From assembly GCF_017875765.1 (NCBI RefSeq), contig NZ_JAGGNA010000001.1, positions 3,437,001 through 3,501,000 of the forward strand: DNA of 64,000 bases, given 5' to 3'. Below are positions 36,128 through 45,571 of the stretch, piece after piece. The notes under the pieces are model-generated. The model worked only from the letters and a program-made list of their open reading frames with translations. It was not told the origin of the DNA and made no database searches. This stretch comes from Flavobacterium sp. CG_23.5 (GTDB lineage Bacteria > Bacteroidota > Bacteroidia > Flavobacteriales > Flavobacteriaceae). Position numbers and translations under genes: made by a program. Within the stretch, counting starts at the first letter, position 1. Every line of letters starts with the position of its first letter.

Positions 36128-37195
36128 CTATACTTTAACTGTCCAGCCAAAAGTGTCTTCAGCTAATTTATTTTGAATATTTGTCAATTTATCTTTTAGT
36201 TGAATTGCCATGGAATTGTCAAGTTTTGGTAATTCGTGATAAATATCTTGATAAGAGAATCCACAGATTGGGCTTACAACAGCAGCTGTACCAGCGCCGA
36301 AAATTTCTTTTAAAGTACCGTTACTAGAAGCTTCAACTAATTCAGATACTAAAACAGAACGAATTTCTACATTTATACCTTCACTTTTAGCTAAATCGAT
36401 AAGAGTCTTTCTGGTTACACCATCAAGAATTCTTTCGCTAATAGGAGCGGTTAGTAAAGTGTCATTGATTCTGATAAAAACATTCATGGTACCTGCTTCT
36501 TCCAGTTTAGTGTGTGTAGCATCATCAGTCCAAATCACTTGTTGGAAGCCTTCTTTATTAGCTAAACTTGTTGGGTAAAATTGCGCCGCGTAATTACCGG
36601 CAGCTTTTGCAGCACCAATTCCACCATTTGCAGCTCTACTGTAGTGTTCTGCAATAAGTACTTTTACATCACCTGAATAGTAAGATGTTACGGGAGATAA
36701 AATAATCATGAATTTATAATCATTCGATGGATTTGCAATCACACCAGTACCAGTTGCAATCATAAAAGGTCGAATATACAAGGCATTTCCTTTTCCTTTT
36801 TTTACCCACGCTTCATCTATTTTCAGCAATTCATTCAAACCATCCATGAAAATATTTTCAGGAACCTCAGGCATAGCCATTCTTACCGCAGATTTATTGA
36901 AACGGTTGTAATTTTCATCAGGTCTAAAAAGCCAAATATCGTCATTAACGTCTTTATATGCTTTCATACCTTCAAAAATAGCTTGTCCGTAATGGAAAAC
37001 TCTTGTTGATGGATCTAATAAAAAGGGTGCGTAAGGCTTAATAACGGGTTTTTGCCATTCTCCATTTATAAAATCACATTCGAATAAATGATCAGTGAAA
37101 ACAGAGCCAAAGCTTAAGTTTTGAAAGTCTACTTCATTAATTTTTGAAGCTGCTGCTTTTATTGTTTCAATTTTGTTAGTTTGAGTTGTACTCAT
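36128..37195 (-). CDS. ilvE: Branched-chain amino acid aminotransferase
   Basis: This PLP enzyme makes or breaks down leucine, isoleucine and valine with 2-oxoglutarate. The 355-residue length and the motifs FEGMKAY, YIRPFMIATG, the PLP-lysine region GAAKAAGNYAAQ, and EAGTMNVF place it in the eukaryote-like BCAT II group. A TAATTTTG box on the minus strand (37285-37292) may be its -7 element. Monocistronic. Confidence 0.96.
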   Translation of the reverse strand: MSTTQTNKIETIKAAASKINEVDFQNLSFGSVFTDHLFECDFINGEWQKPVIKPYAPFLLDPSTRVFHYGQAIFEGMKAYKDVNDDIWLFRPDENYNRFNKSAVRMAMPEVPENIFMDGLNELLKIDEAWVKKGKGNALYIRPFMIATGTGVIANPSNDYKFMIILSPVTSYYSGDVKVLIAEHYSRAANGGIGAAKAAGNYAAQFYPTSLANKEGFQQVIWTDDATHTKLEEAGTMNVFIRINDTLLTAPISERILDGVTRKTLIDLAKSEGINVEIRSVLVSELVEASSNGTLKEIFGAGTAAVVSPICGFSYQDIYHELPKLDNSMAIQLKDKLTNIQNKLAEDTFGWTVKV

Positions 37196-37500
37196 AATAA
37201 TGTATTGTTTTTTTATATTTTTTGAAATCGATCAACTGGAATATTTTAAATCTTTGGTTTTCACAAAGACAACTTTAATATTTGCAAAATTAAATAAAAA
37301 TCATCGAAATCCTTGTGATAAAACTATTAATTATAGGATTTAATTGTGATTTATTTATATTTAAAAAAGTCGAAATAATTGAAGGTAATTTATATGAAAT
37401 ACATAAAAAATATAATTTTATTTAGACGATTCGTTTTAGTTTTGACTAAATTTGACCTGCTTTTAGCATCCAAAAGTACTAACAAACTTAAATTATAATT
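37196..37500. other. Divergent promoter region ilvE / mnmD-like
   Basis: This region contains TAATTTTG on the minus strand (37285-37292) toward ilvE and TAAATTTG on the plus strand (37447-37454) toward the methyltransferase. Neither has a TTG at ideal spacing. No coding sequence. Confidence 0.4.
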
Positions 37501-38163
37501 TTGAAAAGAGAAATTATCCGAACTCTAGATGGTTCTACAACGATTCAGATTGAGGAATGGGACGAATGTTATCATTCTAAACACGGAGCGATTCAAGAAG
37601 CAAAACATGTTTTTATAAAAAATGGATTGTCTTTATTTGATTCTAATCCTGTTTCTATTTTAGAAATTGGTTTTGGAACGGGATTAAATGCTTTTATCAC
37701 GTTTTTAGAAGCAAAAAAACTAAATCAAACGATTGATTATGTTGGAGTAGAGGCATATCCCGTGTCTCCTGACGAAATTCTCTCTATGAACTATGTCGAA
37801 GAGTTGAATGCAATAAGCGAAAGTGCCATTTTTAAGAAAATGCATGACAGTAATTGGGAGGAAAAAATCAGTTTAAGTACGGATTTTTCATTGACTAAAA
37901 GGAAACAGTTTTTTGAAGCAATTGATGATATTGAAAAATACGATTTAATTTATTTTGATGCGTTTGGTTATCGAGTGCAACCAGAATTATGGAGCACTGA
38001 AATCTTCAAAAAGATGTACAATGCACTTAAACCGAACAGTGTTCTAGTTACTTACGCCGCTAGAGGTGTAGTGAAAAGGAGCATGATAGAGGTTGGTTTT
38101 ACGGTTGAGAAGCTCGCAGGCCCTCCGGGTAAGAGAGAAATGTTTCGAGCACGAAAAAAATAA
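37501..38163 (+). CDS. mnmD: tRNA mnm5s2U methyltransferase, MnmD type
   Basis: This 220-residue SAM-dependent methylase resembles the C-terminal-free (MnmD) half of MnmC, which methylates the nm5 group at the wobble uridine of tRNA. The SAM site is LEIGFGTGLNAF, and YDLIYFDAFGYRVQPELWS and LVTYAARGVVKRSM match the family. The start is TTG at 37501: it gives the conserved N-terminus KREIIRTLDGS and no ATG is nearby. The FAD-dependent oxidase half of MnmC is absent. Confidence 0.88.
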   Translation: MKREIIRTLDGSTTIQIEEWDECYHSKHGAIQEAKHVFIKNGLSLFDSNPVSILEIGFGTGLNAFITFLEAKKLNQTIDYVGVEAYPVSPDEILSMNYVEELNAISESAIFKKMHDSNWEEKISLSTDFSLTKRKQFFEAIDDIEKYDLIYFDAFGYRVQPELWSTEIFKKMYNALKPNSVLVTYAARGVVKRSMIEVGFTVEKLAGPPGKREMFRARKK

Positions 38164-38307
38164 ATACTTAGATTTGCTATTTATTTAACTATTGTTTCAC
38201 AATAAATAAAAAATAAAAAAGAACGTTAATTTGTTATCTTCTGTCTATTTAAAATGTATTTTTACATGAATTTAAAATCATGATCTAACCTAAAATCTTA
38301 ATTTAAT

Positions 38308-38505
38308 ATGTCAAAAATCATGTTTGATTACACAAAATCAATATTAGAAAGAGTAAGTTTTGATCCCATACTTTTCTGTAAAGAATTAGAAAAAGCCATT
38401 AAAACATTGTTGCCGTTCGAAATGGAACAATTGCGAGAATGGTTGCTAAATTTCACAATCGAAAAACCAGAATTAAAACAGTGCTTGCTGATTATAAATA
38501 AATAA
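38308..38505 (+). CDS. Small conserved flavobacterial protein
   Basis: This 65-residue helical protein has the central motif ERVSFDPILFCKELEKAIKTLLP. I recall similar short proteins in other Flavobacteriaceae, beginning with a Tyr-Thr-Lys segment and ending soon after a second helix. It has no signal peptide and no known function. It has its own terminator 5 bases downstream, which supports a real transcript. Confidence 0.65.
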   Translation: MSKIMFDYTKSILERVSFDPILFCKELEKAIKTLLPFEMEQLREWLLNFTIEKPELKQCLLIINK

Positions 38506-38510
38506 ATAAG

Positions 38511-38537
38511 AAAAGGAACCATAAATTGGTTCCTTTT
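38511..38537. terminator. Bidirectional terminator
   Basis: A perfect 10-bp stem AAAAGGAACC / GGTTCCTTTT with a seven-base loop lies between the small gene and convergent oxyR. Confidence 0.85.
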
Positions 38538-38540
38538 TTT

Positions 38541-39482
38541 TTATTTTTTTTGAAGTGGACTTACAATTTGAACATTCTGAAAAACAATTGCTCCTTTTAC
38601 AACTCCTGCAATTGTATTTCTAAGGGCATCAATAATCTGGATTTTCAATTCGCTTTTTGGAAAAATCAAACTGACTTCACGAGCTGGTTTTGGTTCTTTA
38701 AAATGGCGCAGTTTTAATTTATCGGATTCTTTTAAATCTAATGTGTGTAAATAGGGTAGTAGTGTTGTTCCTAAACCTTCATCTGCCAGTTTTATCAAAG
38801 TTTCAAAACTGCCGCTTTCAATTTGAAAATGGTTGAATTCATTTCGGCCCTGACTTTTACATAAATTCAAAATGCCGTCGCGAAAGCAATGTCCGTCTTG
38901 CAATAATAGAATATCATCTAAGTTTAAATCGGAGACTTCAATTTCTTCTTTTTGAAAATTATGATGACTTTCCGGGATGTAAGCGACAAAGGGTTCAAAG
39001 TATAAAACGATTTCCTTGATTTTTTCTTCCATCAATGGCGTGGCCGCAATCGCTGCATCAAGGTGACCGTTATTGAGTTTTGTAATAATCTCTTCGGTAT
39101 TTAACTCTTCTATGATGAGCTTTACTTTTGGATATTTTTTTATAAAATTATTCAAAAACATAGGCAATAAAGTAGGCATGATAGTAGGGATAATTCCTAA
39201 TCTAAATTCACCACCTATAAACCCTTTTTGTTGCTCAACTATATCTTGAATTCTGTCAGCTTCGTTGACAATATTTTTGGCTTGATTCACGATTTTTTGT
39301 CCGATATCCGTTAGTTGTATTGGTTTTTTGGATCGGTCAAAGATTTGAATACTTAATTCTTCTTCTATTTTTTGAATTTGCATGCTCAAAGTAGGCTGAG
39401 TTACAAAACATTTTTCAGCAGCAAGTGTGAAATTTTTATGTTCGGCTACAGCCAAAACATATTTTAATTGAGTAATTGTCAT
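38541..39482 (-). CDS. oxyR: Hydrogen peroxide sensor/activator OxyR (LysR family)
   Basis: OxyR senses peroxide through a disulfide and activates catalase, Dps and related genes. From the ATG at 39482 the protein has 313 residues. The LysR HTH is at about 3-60 (FTLAAEKCFVTQPTLSMQI). The redox cysteines Cys199 and Cys208 (GHCFRDGILNLC) fall at exactly the E. coli numbers with eight residues between. A TTG at 39521 would add 13 residues but is unlikely. A TATATTTG box lies at 39503-39510. A carbonic anhydrase gene lies divergently. Confidence 0.93.
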   Translation of the reverse strand: MTITQLKYVLAVAEHKNFTLAAEKCFVTQPTLSMQIQKIEEELSIQIFDRSKKPIQLTDIGQKIVNQAKNIVNEADRIQDIVEQQKGFIGGEFRLGIIPTIMPTLLPMFLNNFIKKYPKVKLIIEELNTEEIITKLNNGHLDAAIAATPLMEEKIKEIVLYFEPFVAYIPESHHNFQKEEIEVSDLNLDDILLLQDGHCFRDGILNLCKSQGRNEFNHFQIESGSFETLIKLADEGLGTTLLPYLHTLDLKESDKLKLRHFKEPKPAREVSLIFPKSELKIQIIDALRNTIAGVVKGAIVFQNVQIVSPLQKK

Positions 39483-39809
39483 TTTTATAGTAATTGCTGA
39501 TGCAAATATAAAAACAATCAATTTAACTTATAGTAAAAAGAGGTGGTTTTTATTATCTAAATTTTTTGAAAATGGAAATAGAAATTACAAATAAGTAAGT
39601 AGACATTCAAGGCAAAAAATCAAATTCAATGCTGAGCGATTTTTTTTACGAACAAAAAACAATAAGAATGATGGAAGAGTGGCTTGTTGAAGAATTGTAA
39701 AATAGCTTTTTAGAAGTTTAAAATCAGTTCAAATCTAATATGTAATTTTCCAAAGTAAAAATGAATAAATTTAGTTTTACATTTGGTGTAATAAAAAATG
39801 TAATTCCTT
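39483..39809. other. Divergent region oxyR / carbonic anhydrase
   Basis: This region holds -7 boxes TATATTTG (minus, 39503-39510) for oxyR and TACATTTG (plus, 39778-39785) for the carbonic anhydrase gene. A 23-codon frame at 39629-39700 begins with DNA similar to the start of the carbonic anhydrase gene (TGAGCGATTTTT shared), but there is no evidence of translation. Confidence 0.4.
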
Positions 39810-40445
39810 ATGAGCGATTTTTATAAAAAGATAATAGAAAATAATAAAAAATGGGTAGAAAGCTCTTTGGCTAGTGACCCCAATTATTTTCAGGATTTAG
39901 CGAAAGGGCAGACACCACCGTTATTATGGATAGGTTGCTCTGATAGTCGAGTTCCGGCAAATGAAATTGTTGGTGCAAAACCTGGCGATGTTTTTGTACA
40001 CAGAAATATTGCCAATATGGTTGTACATTCTGATATGAATATGTTAAGTGTCTTGGATTACGCAGTGAACGTTTTAAAGGTAAAACATGTACTTGTTTGC
40101 GGTCATTATGGGTGTGGTGGTGTAAAAGCGGCTATGGGAAATGAATCGATTGGAATTATAGACAACTGGATTCGCCACATCAAAGATGTGTATCGTTTGC
40201 ATAATACTTATTTGGATTCTATTGTTGATGAAGCGGAGCGTTTTAACGCTTTTGTAGAAATCAACGTAAAAGAACAAGTATTTGATTTGGCAAAAACGTC
40301 AATAGTACAATCGGCTTGGAAAAACGGACAAGAGCTAACCCTACATGGCTGGGCATACGGACTAAACTCCGGATTTATTACTGATTTGGACGTTAATATA
40401 AGTTCGGATAAAGATTTAGATGATGTTTATAAATTGAAATTTTAG
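39810..40445 (+). CDS. Beta-class carbonic anhydrase
   Basis: This 211-residue cytoplasmic zinc enzyme interconverts CO2 and bicarbonate. Zinc ligands are Cys43, His99 and Cys102 (CSDSRVP and HYGCGG); the Asp45-Arg47 dyad is intact. RNIANMV and the GW near the C-terminus (LTLHGWAYGL) are typical. It supplies bicarbonate for carboxylases. TACATTTG at 39778-39785 may be the -7 box; a terminator follows immediately. Confidence 0.96.
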   Translation: MSDFYKKIIENNKKWVESSLASDPNYFQDLAKGQTPPLLWIGCSDSRVPANEIVGAKPGDVFVHRNIANMVVHSDMNMLSVLDYAVNVLKVKHVLVCGHYGCGGVKAAMGNESIGIIDNWIRHIKDVYRLHNTYLDSIVDEAERFNAFVEINVKEQVFDLAKTSIVQSAWKNGQELTLHGWAYGLNSGFITDLDVNISSDKDLDDVYKLKF

Positions 40446-40447
40446 AT

Positions 40448-40475
40448 AAAAAAGCCACTTTCGAGTGGCTTTTTT
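40448..40475. terminator. Bidirectional terminator
   Basis: A perfect 12-bp stem with a TTCG tetraloop and A/T tails (40448-40459 with 40464-40475) lies between convergent genes; it overlaps the last base of the LETM1-related gene. Confidence 0.9.
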
Positions 40476-41677
40476 TATTCAATTTCTTCCAGATTTTCAT
40501 TAAAAGCCGATGGTAAAAGTGTGGGGATAAATTTTATTAAAATGGGCAATAATAAACTTCCGCCGGGAAGTAAAAAGATAGTTAAAGAAGGTATAGTTTT
40601 GCAAATGTCTAATATCTGCTTCTTGACTTTTTTCTTTTCTTTCTCATTTAAATCCCTTCGAGTAGAATAGGCAAGCAAGAGCATCAGTTCTTTACTTTGG
40701 ACTATTTCCTTAACTAATCTCTTTTTATTTCTACGAATCAACGTAATAACACTTTGAGTCGTGTGGTCGTAAAAATGTTTTACGGGATTTGAATAATTAA
40801 AATACGGAATTTCTTTTTTATGTTTTGTAATAAAATTATTTGTGCTACCAATACTGTTGTCGACAAAATTCTCTGAAATGGAAAGAATGTTTGCTAAAGA
40901 ATGTAAAAAGTAGGCTTCATTATTTTCAATTTTTCCATCGCTCCATAAAGCCATTCCGGCAATATCTACAAGATAATATTTCTCAAGATCATTAGTAAAA
41001 TAATCCAATTGAATGGTTTCTAAATTTTGAACTGAATTTTTAGAAAATTTACTGTAACGTATCGAAGCTTCAAAAAGTTTAATCAACAAATCATCATATT
41101 GCGTTTTATTGGATTTCATTTTTAGAGCTAAGGTTACAATATTAACCACGGTTTCCTCTATTTTTTTAAGGTATTTTTCTGGTATTGCTCCGTGTATTAA
41201 ATATTGTCGAAAAGCAAGAACATCAATAAACAATAAGGCATTTGTGACTAAATGAGAAAAATTCTTACTGATGATTGTGTCATTGGTTTGCACTCGCTCA
41301 TCAATTATTTTTTCTAAAGTTAACTGAGGTGAATTTTTAGGAAGTATTTTTTTAAAGATATTAAATCCTTGCGGATTCATTTGATTGTAAAACGCAACGG
41401 CTTGTTTGATGAAATTTTCAGCGCTGATTTCTTTTTCGGTTAAACAAAAAATGGCATAGAGCGTATTTAATAATGCGACTTTAGAAATTTCTTCTTTAAA
41501 CCAGCCTTTGGTTTCTATAGGTCGTACCGTTTCAAAAGAAATTATATGTCCATAAATAAATCCTGTCTCTCGGACCTGCTGATAAAATGTATCAATAGTC
41601 TGAGAAACATTCTCCTCTGAAAATTTTTGTTCTATAAAAAATTTATCTATCCAACCGGGTGCCGAAGGGTTAATCAT
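40475..41677 (-). CDS. LETM1-related protein
   Basis: This 400-residue protein has the C-terminal signature of LETM1-related proteins: KKQILDICKTIPSLTIFLLPGGSLLLPILIKFIP, split here as KKQILDICKTIPSL and FLLPGGSLLLPILIKF. Flavobacterial homologues are annotated as biofilm-associated. The first 300 residues are helical with a TerB-like stretch (ALWSDGKIENNEAYFLHSLA). The C-terminal hydrophobic region may attach it to the membrane. In mitochondria LETM1 affects ion exchange; the bacterial role is not settled. A TAGCTTTG box is at 41696-41703. Confidence 0.75.
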   Translation of the reverse strand: MINPSAPGWIDKFFIEQKFSEENVSQTIDTFYQQVRETGFIYGHIISFETVRPIETKGWFKEEISKVALLNTLYAIFCLTEKEISAENFIKQAVAFYNQMNPQGFNIFKKILPKNSPQLTLEKIIDERVQTNDTIISKNFSHLVTNALLFIDVLAFRQYLIHGAIPEKYLKKIEETVVNIVTLALKMKSNKTQYDDLLIKLFEASIRYSKFSKNSVQNLETIQLDYFTNDLEKYYLVDIAGMALWSDGKIENNEAYFLHSLANILSISENFVDNSIGSTNNFITKHKKEIPYFNYSNPVKHFYDHTTQSVITLIRRNKKRLVKEIVQSKELMLLLAYSTRRDLNEKEKKKVKKQILDICKTIPSLTIFLLPGGSLLLPILIKFIPTLLPSAFNENLEEIE

Positions 41678-41737
41678 TTTTATTATTTGAAATTACAAAG
41701 CTATGTTTTTTTACGGTTTTGTCATTATATTAAAATA

Positions 41738-41773
41738 AAAATACCGTCTCATATTGCTATGAAACGGTATTTT
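41738..41773 (-). terminator. Terminator downstream of sodC
   Basis: AAAATACCGT pairs with ACGGTATTTT, and the stem continues inward with one mismatch (CTCATA/TATGAA). A T-run follows on the minus strand. Confidence 0.75.
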
Positions 41774-41788
41774 TATTTTTTTTTAAAA

Positions 41789-42316
41789 CTATTTAATTAT
41801 CGCTGAGCATGCTACTCTACCTCCAGCATTTCCTGTAGGTTGTGTAACAAAATCGTCTGCTCCTTGATGTACAATCAGTCCTTTTCCAAGAATGTTTTTA
41901 GTTGCATCTTCACAACCTATGCACCATTCATCTGTAGTTAAGGTAATTGTTCCGTTACCTTTTTCATCGGCTGTAAAGTTTCCGATATCACCCTTGTGAT
42001 ATTCACCAATTCCCCATTTTCCATGTTTTTTAAATGTTGGGTTCCAATGTCCTCCAGCCGAACTTCCATCTGCTGCCGAACAATCGGACTTCTCATGAAT
42101 GTGAATTGCGTGCACTCCTGGTTGAAGTCCAGCTAGATTAGCAACAAAAGTTACTTTACCGTTATTTTCTACAAATGAAGCTGTACCAGAAACAGTACTG
42201 TTACTTTTTGGTTCAAAAGTTATATCTAATTTTTTAGAATCTTTTGAACTGCTACTTGTTTTGCATCCAATGATAACGGCTAAAATTAGAGCAATTGATA
42301 GGATTATTTTTTTCAT
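41789..42316 (-). CDS. sodC: Cu,Zn superoxide dismutase, lipoprotein
   Basis: This 175-residue envelope enzyme dismutates superoxide. The lipobox ends at Cys18 (AVIIGC). Copper and zinc ligands are visible: HIHEKSDC, GGHWNP, KKHGKWGIGEYHKGDIGNF, and LIVHQGADD. The disulfide cysteines are in KSDCSAADG and GGRVACSAI. An extra Cys pair (WCIGCED) is typical of bacterial lipoprotein forms. Separate from oxyR in the same neighbourhood but not in one operon. Confidence 0.93.
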   Translation of the reverse strand: MKKIILSIALILAVIIGCKTSSSSKDSKKLDITFEPKSNSTVSGTASFVENNGKVTFVANLAGLQPGVHAIHIHEKSDCSAADGSSAGGHWNPTFKKHGKWGIGEYHKGDIGNFTADEKGNGTITLTTDEWCIGCEDATKNILGKGLIVHQGADDFVTQPTGNAGGRVACSAIIK

Positions 42317-42809
42317 ATTGAGTGTGAATTATAATAAATTTATTACGTAAAGTTACTCTAATTTTTATTGAATTCCGTAAATGAAAAATAAAATTTCAAT
42401 TTAAGATTATTAATTTTAAATTTTTCAGCAGCGATAAAAAAGGAAAAAATTATTTACGATTTCTTTCATTTTTTTATTTATTTTTTTTCGAACTGGTGTG
42501 ATAGTGATAAACATTTTAATTTGTGTTAATAAAAAGAACTAAATAGTAGTATGAAAATATTTTACAATTTATCAGAGCCGTTTTTTATAAATGAGTTTGT
42601 TTGTTTTTTGACATTTTATTTTAGTACTGATTTATTCCAAATAGTTAGCGTGAATTTTGCAAAATATACTTTATATTGCTATCCAATAACTTTGTAGTTT
42701 TGATAATTATAATAGTTTTACGAGAATACGATTAACTGCCCAATATTTATGGAGAATTAAAATCTAGATAGGATTTTCTTCTTTCGAAAGAATTTAAAAT
42801 TATTAAAAA
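42317..42809. other. Non-coding gap sodC / BrkB-like
   Basis: This is a very AT-rich divergent region. TAACTTTG at 42687-42694 (plus) is a possible -7 box for the BrkB-like gene and would give a leader of about 110 bases. No gene or strong hairpin is seen. Confidence 0.4.
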
Positions 42810-43724
42810 ATGAAACGACGCGAAGCAGCCAAGTCAGGTTGGGAATTATTAAAAAGAACATATCGAGAATTCGATGATGATAATGGTATCAAGTTAAGTG
42901 CTTCATTATCATACTATACTATATTTTCATTGCCTCCATTGTTAATTATTATTTTATCTATTTTCAGTTTTTTCTTTGGACCTGAAGCAGTTACTGGAAA
43001 ATTCTATGTTCAAATTAATGGGATGGTGGGTTACCAAGCAGCACTTCAAATTCAAGAAACTATTAAGAATATCGAATTGTCTAACAGCAATACATTTGCA
43101 GCAATATTTGGGGGCACTTTGCTGGTAATAGGTGCTTCGGGAGTATTTGCTGAAATACAGAGTTCTATTAACTTTATTTGGGGATTGAAAGCGAAACCTA
43201 ATAAAGGAATAATGAAATTCATTAAAAATAGATTAATGTCCTTTTCAATGATTGCATCTGTTGGTTTTCTATTGTTAGTTAGTTTAATGGTCAATACAGT
43301 TATGGATGTCATTAATACCCGTTTACTGCGATTTTTTCCAGATTCGACCGTTTATTTATTTTATGTTCTTAATATCATCGTTTTATTTGCTACCACGACA
43401 ATTTTGTTCGCAATTATATTTAAAACACTTCCCGATGGCTATATTGCTTGGAAAGATGCTTTAGTAGGTTCTAGTTTTACCTCTTTTTTCTTTATGTTTG
43501 GTAAGTTTGCCATAGGATTTTATTTAGGAAGTTCTACTGTAGCTACGGTTTACGGCGCAGCGGGTTCCGTAATTATCATTTTAATTTGGGTTTATTATTC
43601 TGCTATAATTTTGTATTTCGGCGCCGAATTCACCAAAGTTTATGCCAATGTACACGGTGATAAAATTGTTCCGAATGCTTATGCTGTTGGAATTAAAGTA
43701 GAAGTAATAGAAATTAAAAAATAA
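42810..43724 (+). CDS. YihY/BrkB-family membrane protein
   Basis: This 304-residue inner-membrane protein has about six helices. GIKLSASLSYYTIFSLPPLLI near the N-terminus is the hallmark of the YihY/BrkB family, and FYLGSSTVATVYGAAGSVIIILIWVYYSA with YFGAEFTKVYA (both partly quoted) mark the C-terminal helices. The family was once called ribonuclease BN by mistake; it is probably a transporter or channel, with unknown substrate. It is convergent with the broken MscS gene. Confidence 0.85.
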   Translation: MKRREAAKSGWELLKRTYREFDDDNGIKLSASLSYYTIFSLPPLLIIILSIFSFFFGPEAVTGKFYVQINGMVGYQAALQIQETIKNIELSNSNTFAAIFGGTLLVIGASGVFAEIQSSINFIWGLKAKPNKGIMKFIKNRLMSFSMIASVGFLLLVSLMVNTVMDVINTRLLRFFPDSTVYLFYVLNIIVLFATTTILFAIIFKTLPDGYIAWKDALVGSSFTSFFFMFGKFAIGFYLGSSTVATVYGAAGSVIIILIWVYYSAIILYFGAEFTKVYANVHGDKIVPNAYAVGIKVEVIEIKK

Positions 43725-43799
43725 ATTTTTAGCTGTCTTCATTGTATTTAGTTAATGATAAATTTTGAAACTACTATTTTTTATAAGAATAGAACTATA

Positions 43800-44699
43800 T
43801 TATTTTTTAATAACAATATTCAAATCTGGTTCCTGAACTAAGTGGAACGTGTTTGAAGCAAATTTTATTTCACCATTTGTGGAGTCAATTTCTTTTAAAA
43901 TTTTAGAAAACAACATGGTTTTTGTAGCTCGTCGTTTTTTATAGCCTACTACATATCTTAAAGTAAATTCGACCCAGTTATCATTGGCAATTAACGATAC
44001 CATTGGTTCTGTTTGTGCATCTTCCAGTCGATATTTAATCTGAAGAGATTTCCATTTTTGTTCTGATTTTTCAGTCAAATCTCCAGCCACCTCTTTGCCT
44101 ATTTTAAGAAAAATTTCCGAGGCTTTTTCATAATTGCTACCCTATTGAATTGGTAATTTAATTTCATCCCACAAAAAGGGGAAATCACCAGAATAATTAA
44201 ATACCGGTTCTTTAAAAACAAAACTATTGGCGATAAGCACAATTCTGCCAGTGTATAAATTCCCGTCAACCCATTGTCCAATTGCCATTATTGTTGTTCT
44301 AAATACTCCAATATCCATTACATCACCCTTAATTCCTCCCAATTGAACGCGATCTCCTGTATTGTAAAAATTACCAAATAGAATTGCTAACCAACCGACA
44401 AATGATGCAATCACCTCCTGAAGAGCAAATGCAATACCAGCGCCCGCTACTCCCAAAGCTACCGTAAGATTCCCAAGTTTTTCGTTGAAAACTATTGTGA
44501 TAAGTAGAATAGTTAAAAAATATCCGATGAAATTACTGAACTTTTTAGTTCGATACCGATTGTCAGGATTCTTTATTTTTGAAAAAAAATTTCGTTGAAA
44601 TACTTTGATTATTGACCAGATAATCGCTATCCCAATTAAAATTGCCGCAATCTTACCTACCGTAGGATTAAAAAGATATCGTTGAATTTGCTCTTCTAT
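43800..44699 (-). pseudogene. MscS-type mechanosensitive channel, start codon lost and amber stop
   Basis: The frame runs from just after the stop of the upstream MscS gene to 43800, coding for an MscS channel: membrane helices, GVAGAGIAFALQEVIASF pore helix, GDRVQLGGIKGDV beta domain. Two defects are seen. The codon where a start is expected (44697-44699, before Glu-Glu-Gln) is ATA, and no ATG occurs in the frame before the pore. At 44142-44144 a TAG follows KLPIQ, where relatives have Tyr, after which the frame continues as GSNYEKASEIFLKIG. Both are single-base changes. Downstream fragments could still start at TTG or GTG but would not make a channel. Confidence 0.75.
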
Positions 44700-45512
44700 T
44701 TATTCTTTATTTATTTGAACAACTCTTTGAGGGAAAGGGATTGTAATATCATTCGAATTAAACAATTCAAATATTCTAATTCTTATTTCACTTTTAATGT
44801 TTTCCACCCTGAAAACTTCTTCCGACCAAAAAATTACGGAAAAATTTAATGAGGAATCTCCAAAGTCAGTAAAACGTACGAATGGGCTAGGGGTTGTAAG
44901 GACACCATTTTGTTTGTCAGCTGCTTCTTTCAAAATATTCATGACTAGTTTCACATCAGAAGAATAGTCCACGCCAACTGTAATTTCGAAGCGAGAGGAA
45001 ATCTTACTATGTGTCCAATTTATCAATTGGTTTCTCGTTAAGTCAGAATTAGGCAGAATAATATATTTGTCGTCTCTAGTTAAAACAGTGGTAGTTCTGA
45101 TATCAATTTCTTGTACTTGACAAACTATTCCGTTTACTTCAATGATATCATTAACTTTTACAGAAGAATCAATTAGTATAATAATTCCCGAAATGAAGTC
45201 GCTAAATAGATTTTGTAATCCCAAACCAAGGCCTACAAGCAGTGCTGCTGAGCCGGCAATTAAAACTGATAGATTAAAACCAAATATTTGTAAGCTGATG
45301 ATAAAAGAAAATATGATTACAAAATACTTAATTAAACTGTAAATAGAATATTTTTTGGCAACGTCAATATGGACTGCTTTGTAAATTGTTTTTTTAATTA
45401 CATACAGCAAAACGAAAATAATTACAATAAATAGAGCAAATTTAAAGATTGTAGATAATTTGAAATTAAAATCTCCAAATTGCAGGAGGGTGTAGTTCAA
45501 TATTTCTTTCAT
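44700..45512 (-). CDS. MscS-family mechanosensitive channel
   Basis: This 270-residue channel opens on membrane tension to release solutes after osmotic down-shock. Three N-terminal helices are followed by the Gly/Ala-rich pore helix (AALLVGLGLGLQNLFSDFISG) and the cytoplasmic beta/alpha domain (VNDIIEVNGIVCQVQEIDIRTTTV, IILPNSDL). The ATG at 45512 (KEILNYTLLQFGDF) is preferred to a TTG at 45536. The stop is followed directly by the disabled second MscS gene in the same frame, so the two were a tandem pair. Confidence 0.9.
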   Translation of the reverse strand: MKEILNYTLLQFGDFNFKLSTIFKFALFIVIIFVLLYVIKKTIYKAVHIDVAKKYSIYSLIKYFVIIFSFIISLQIFGFNLSVLIAGSAALLVGLGLGLQNLFSDFISGIIILIDSSVKVNDIIEVNGIVCQVQEIDIRTTTVLTRDDKYIILPNSDLTRNQLINWTHSKISSRFEITVGVDYSSDVKLVMNILKEAADKQNGVLTTPSPFVRFTDFGDSSLNFSVIFWSEEVFRVENIKSEIRIRIFELFNSNDITIPFPQRVVQINKE

Positions 45513-45571
45513 TAATTTTAAATTTTTTATTTCCAAAAAAATATTTTTCAGCCTCTTTTTCCTTTTTCTGA

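Noticed and set aside
39629..39700. A 23-codon frame upstream of the carbonic anhydrase gene, possibly a leader peptide or gene fragment
   Set aside because: Only 12 bases match the start of the carbonic anhydrase gene and there is no attenuator-like structure after it.
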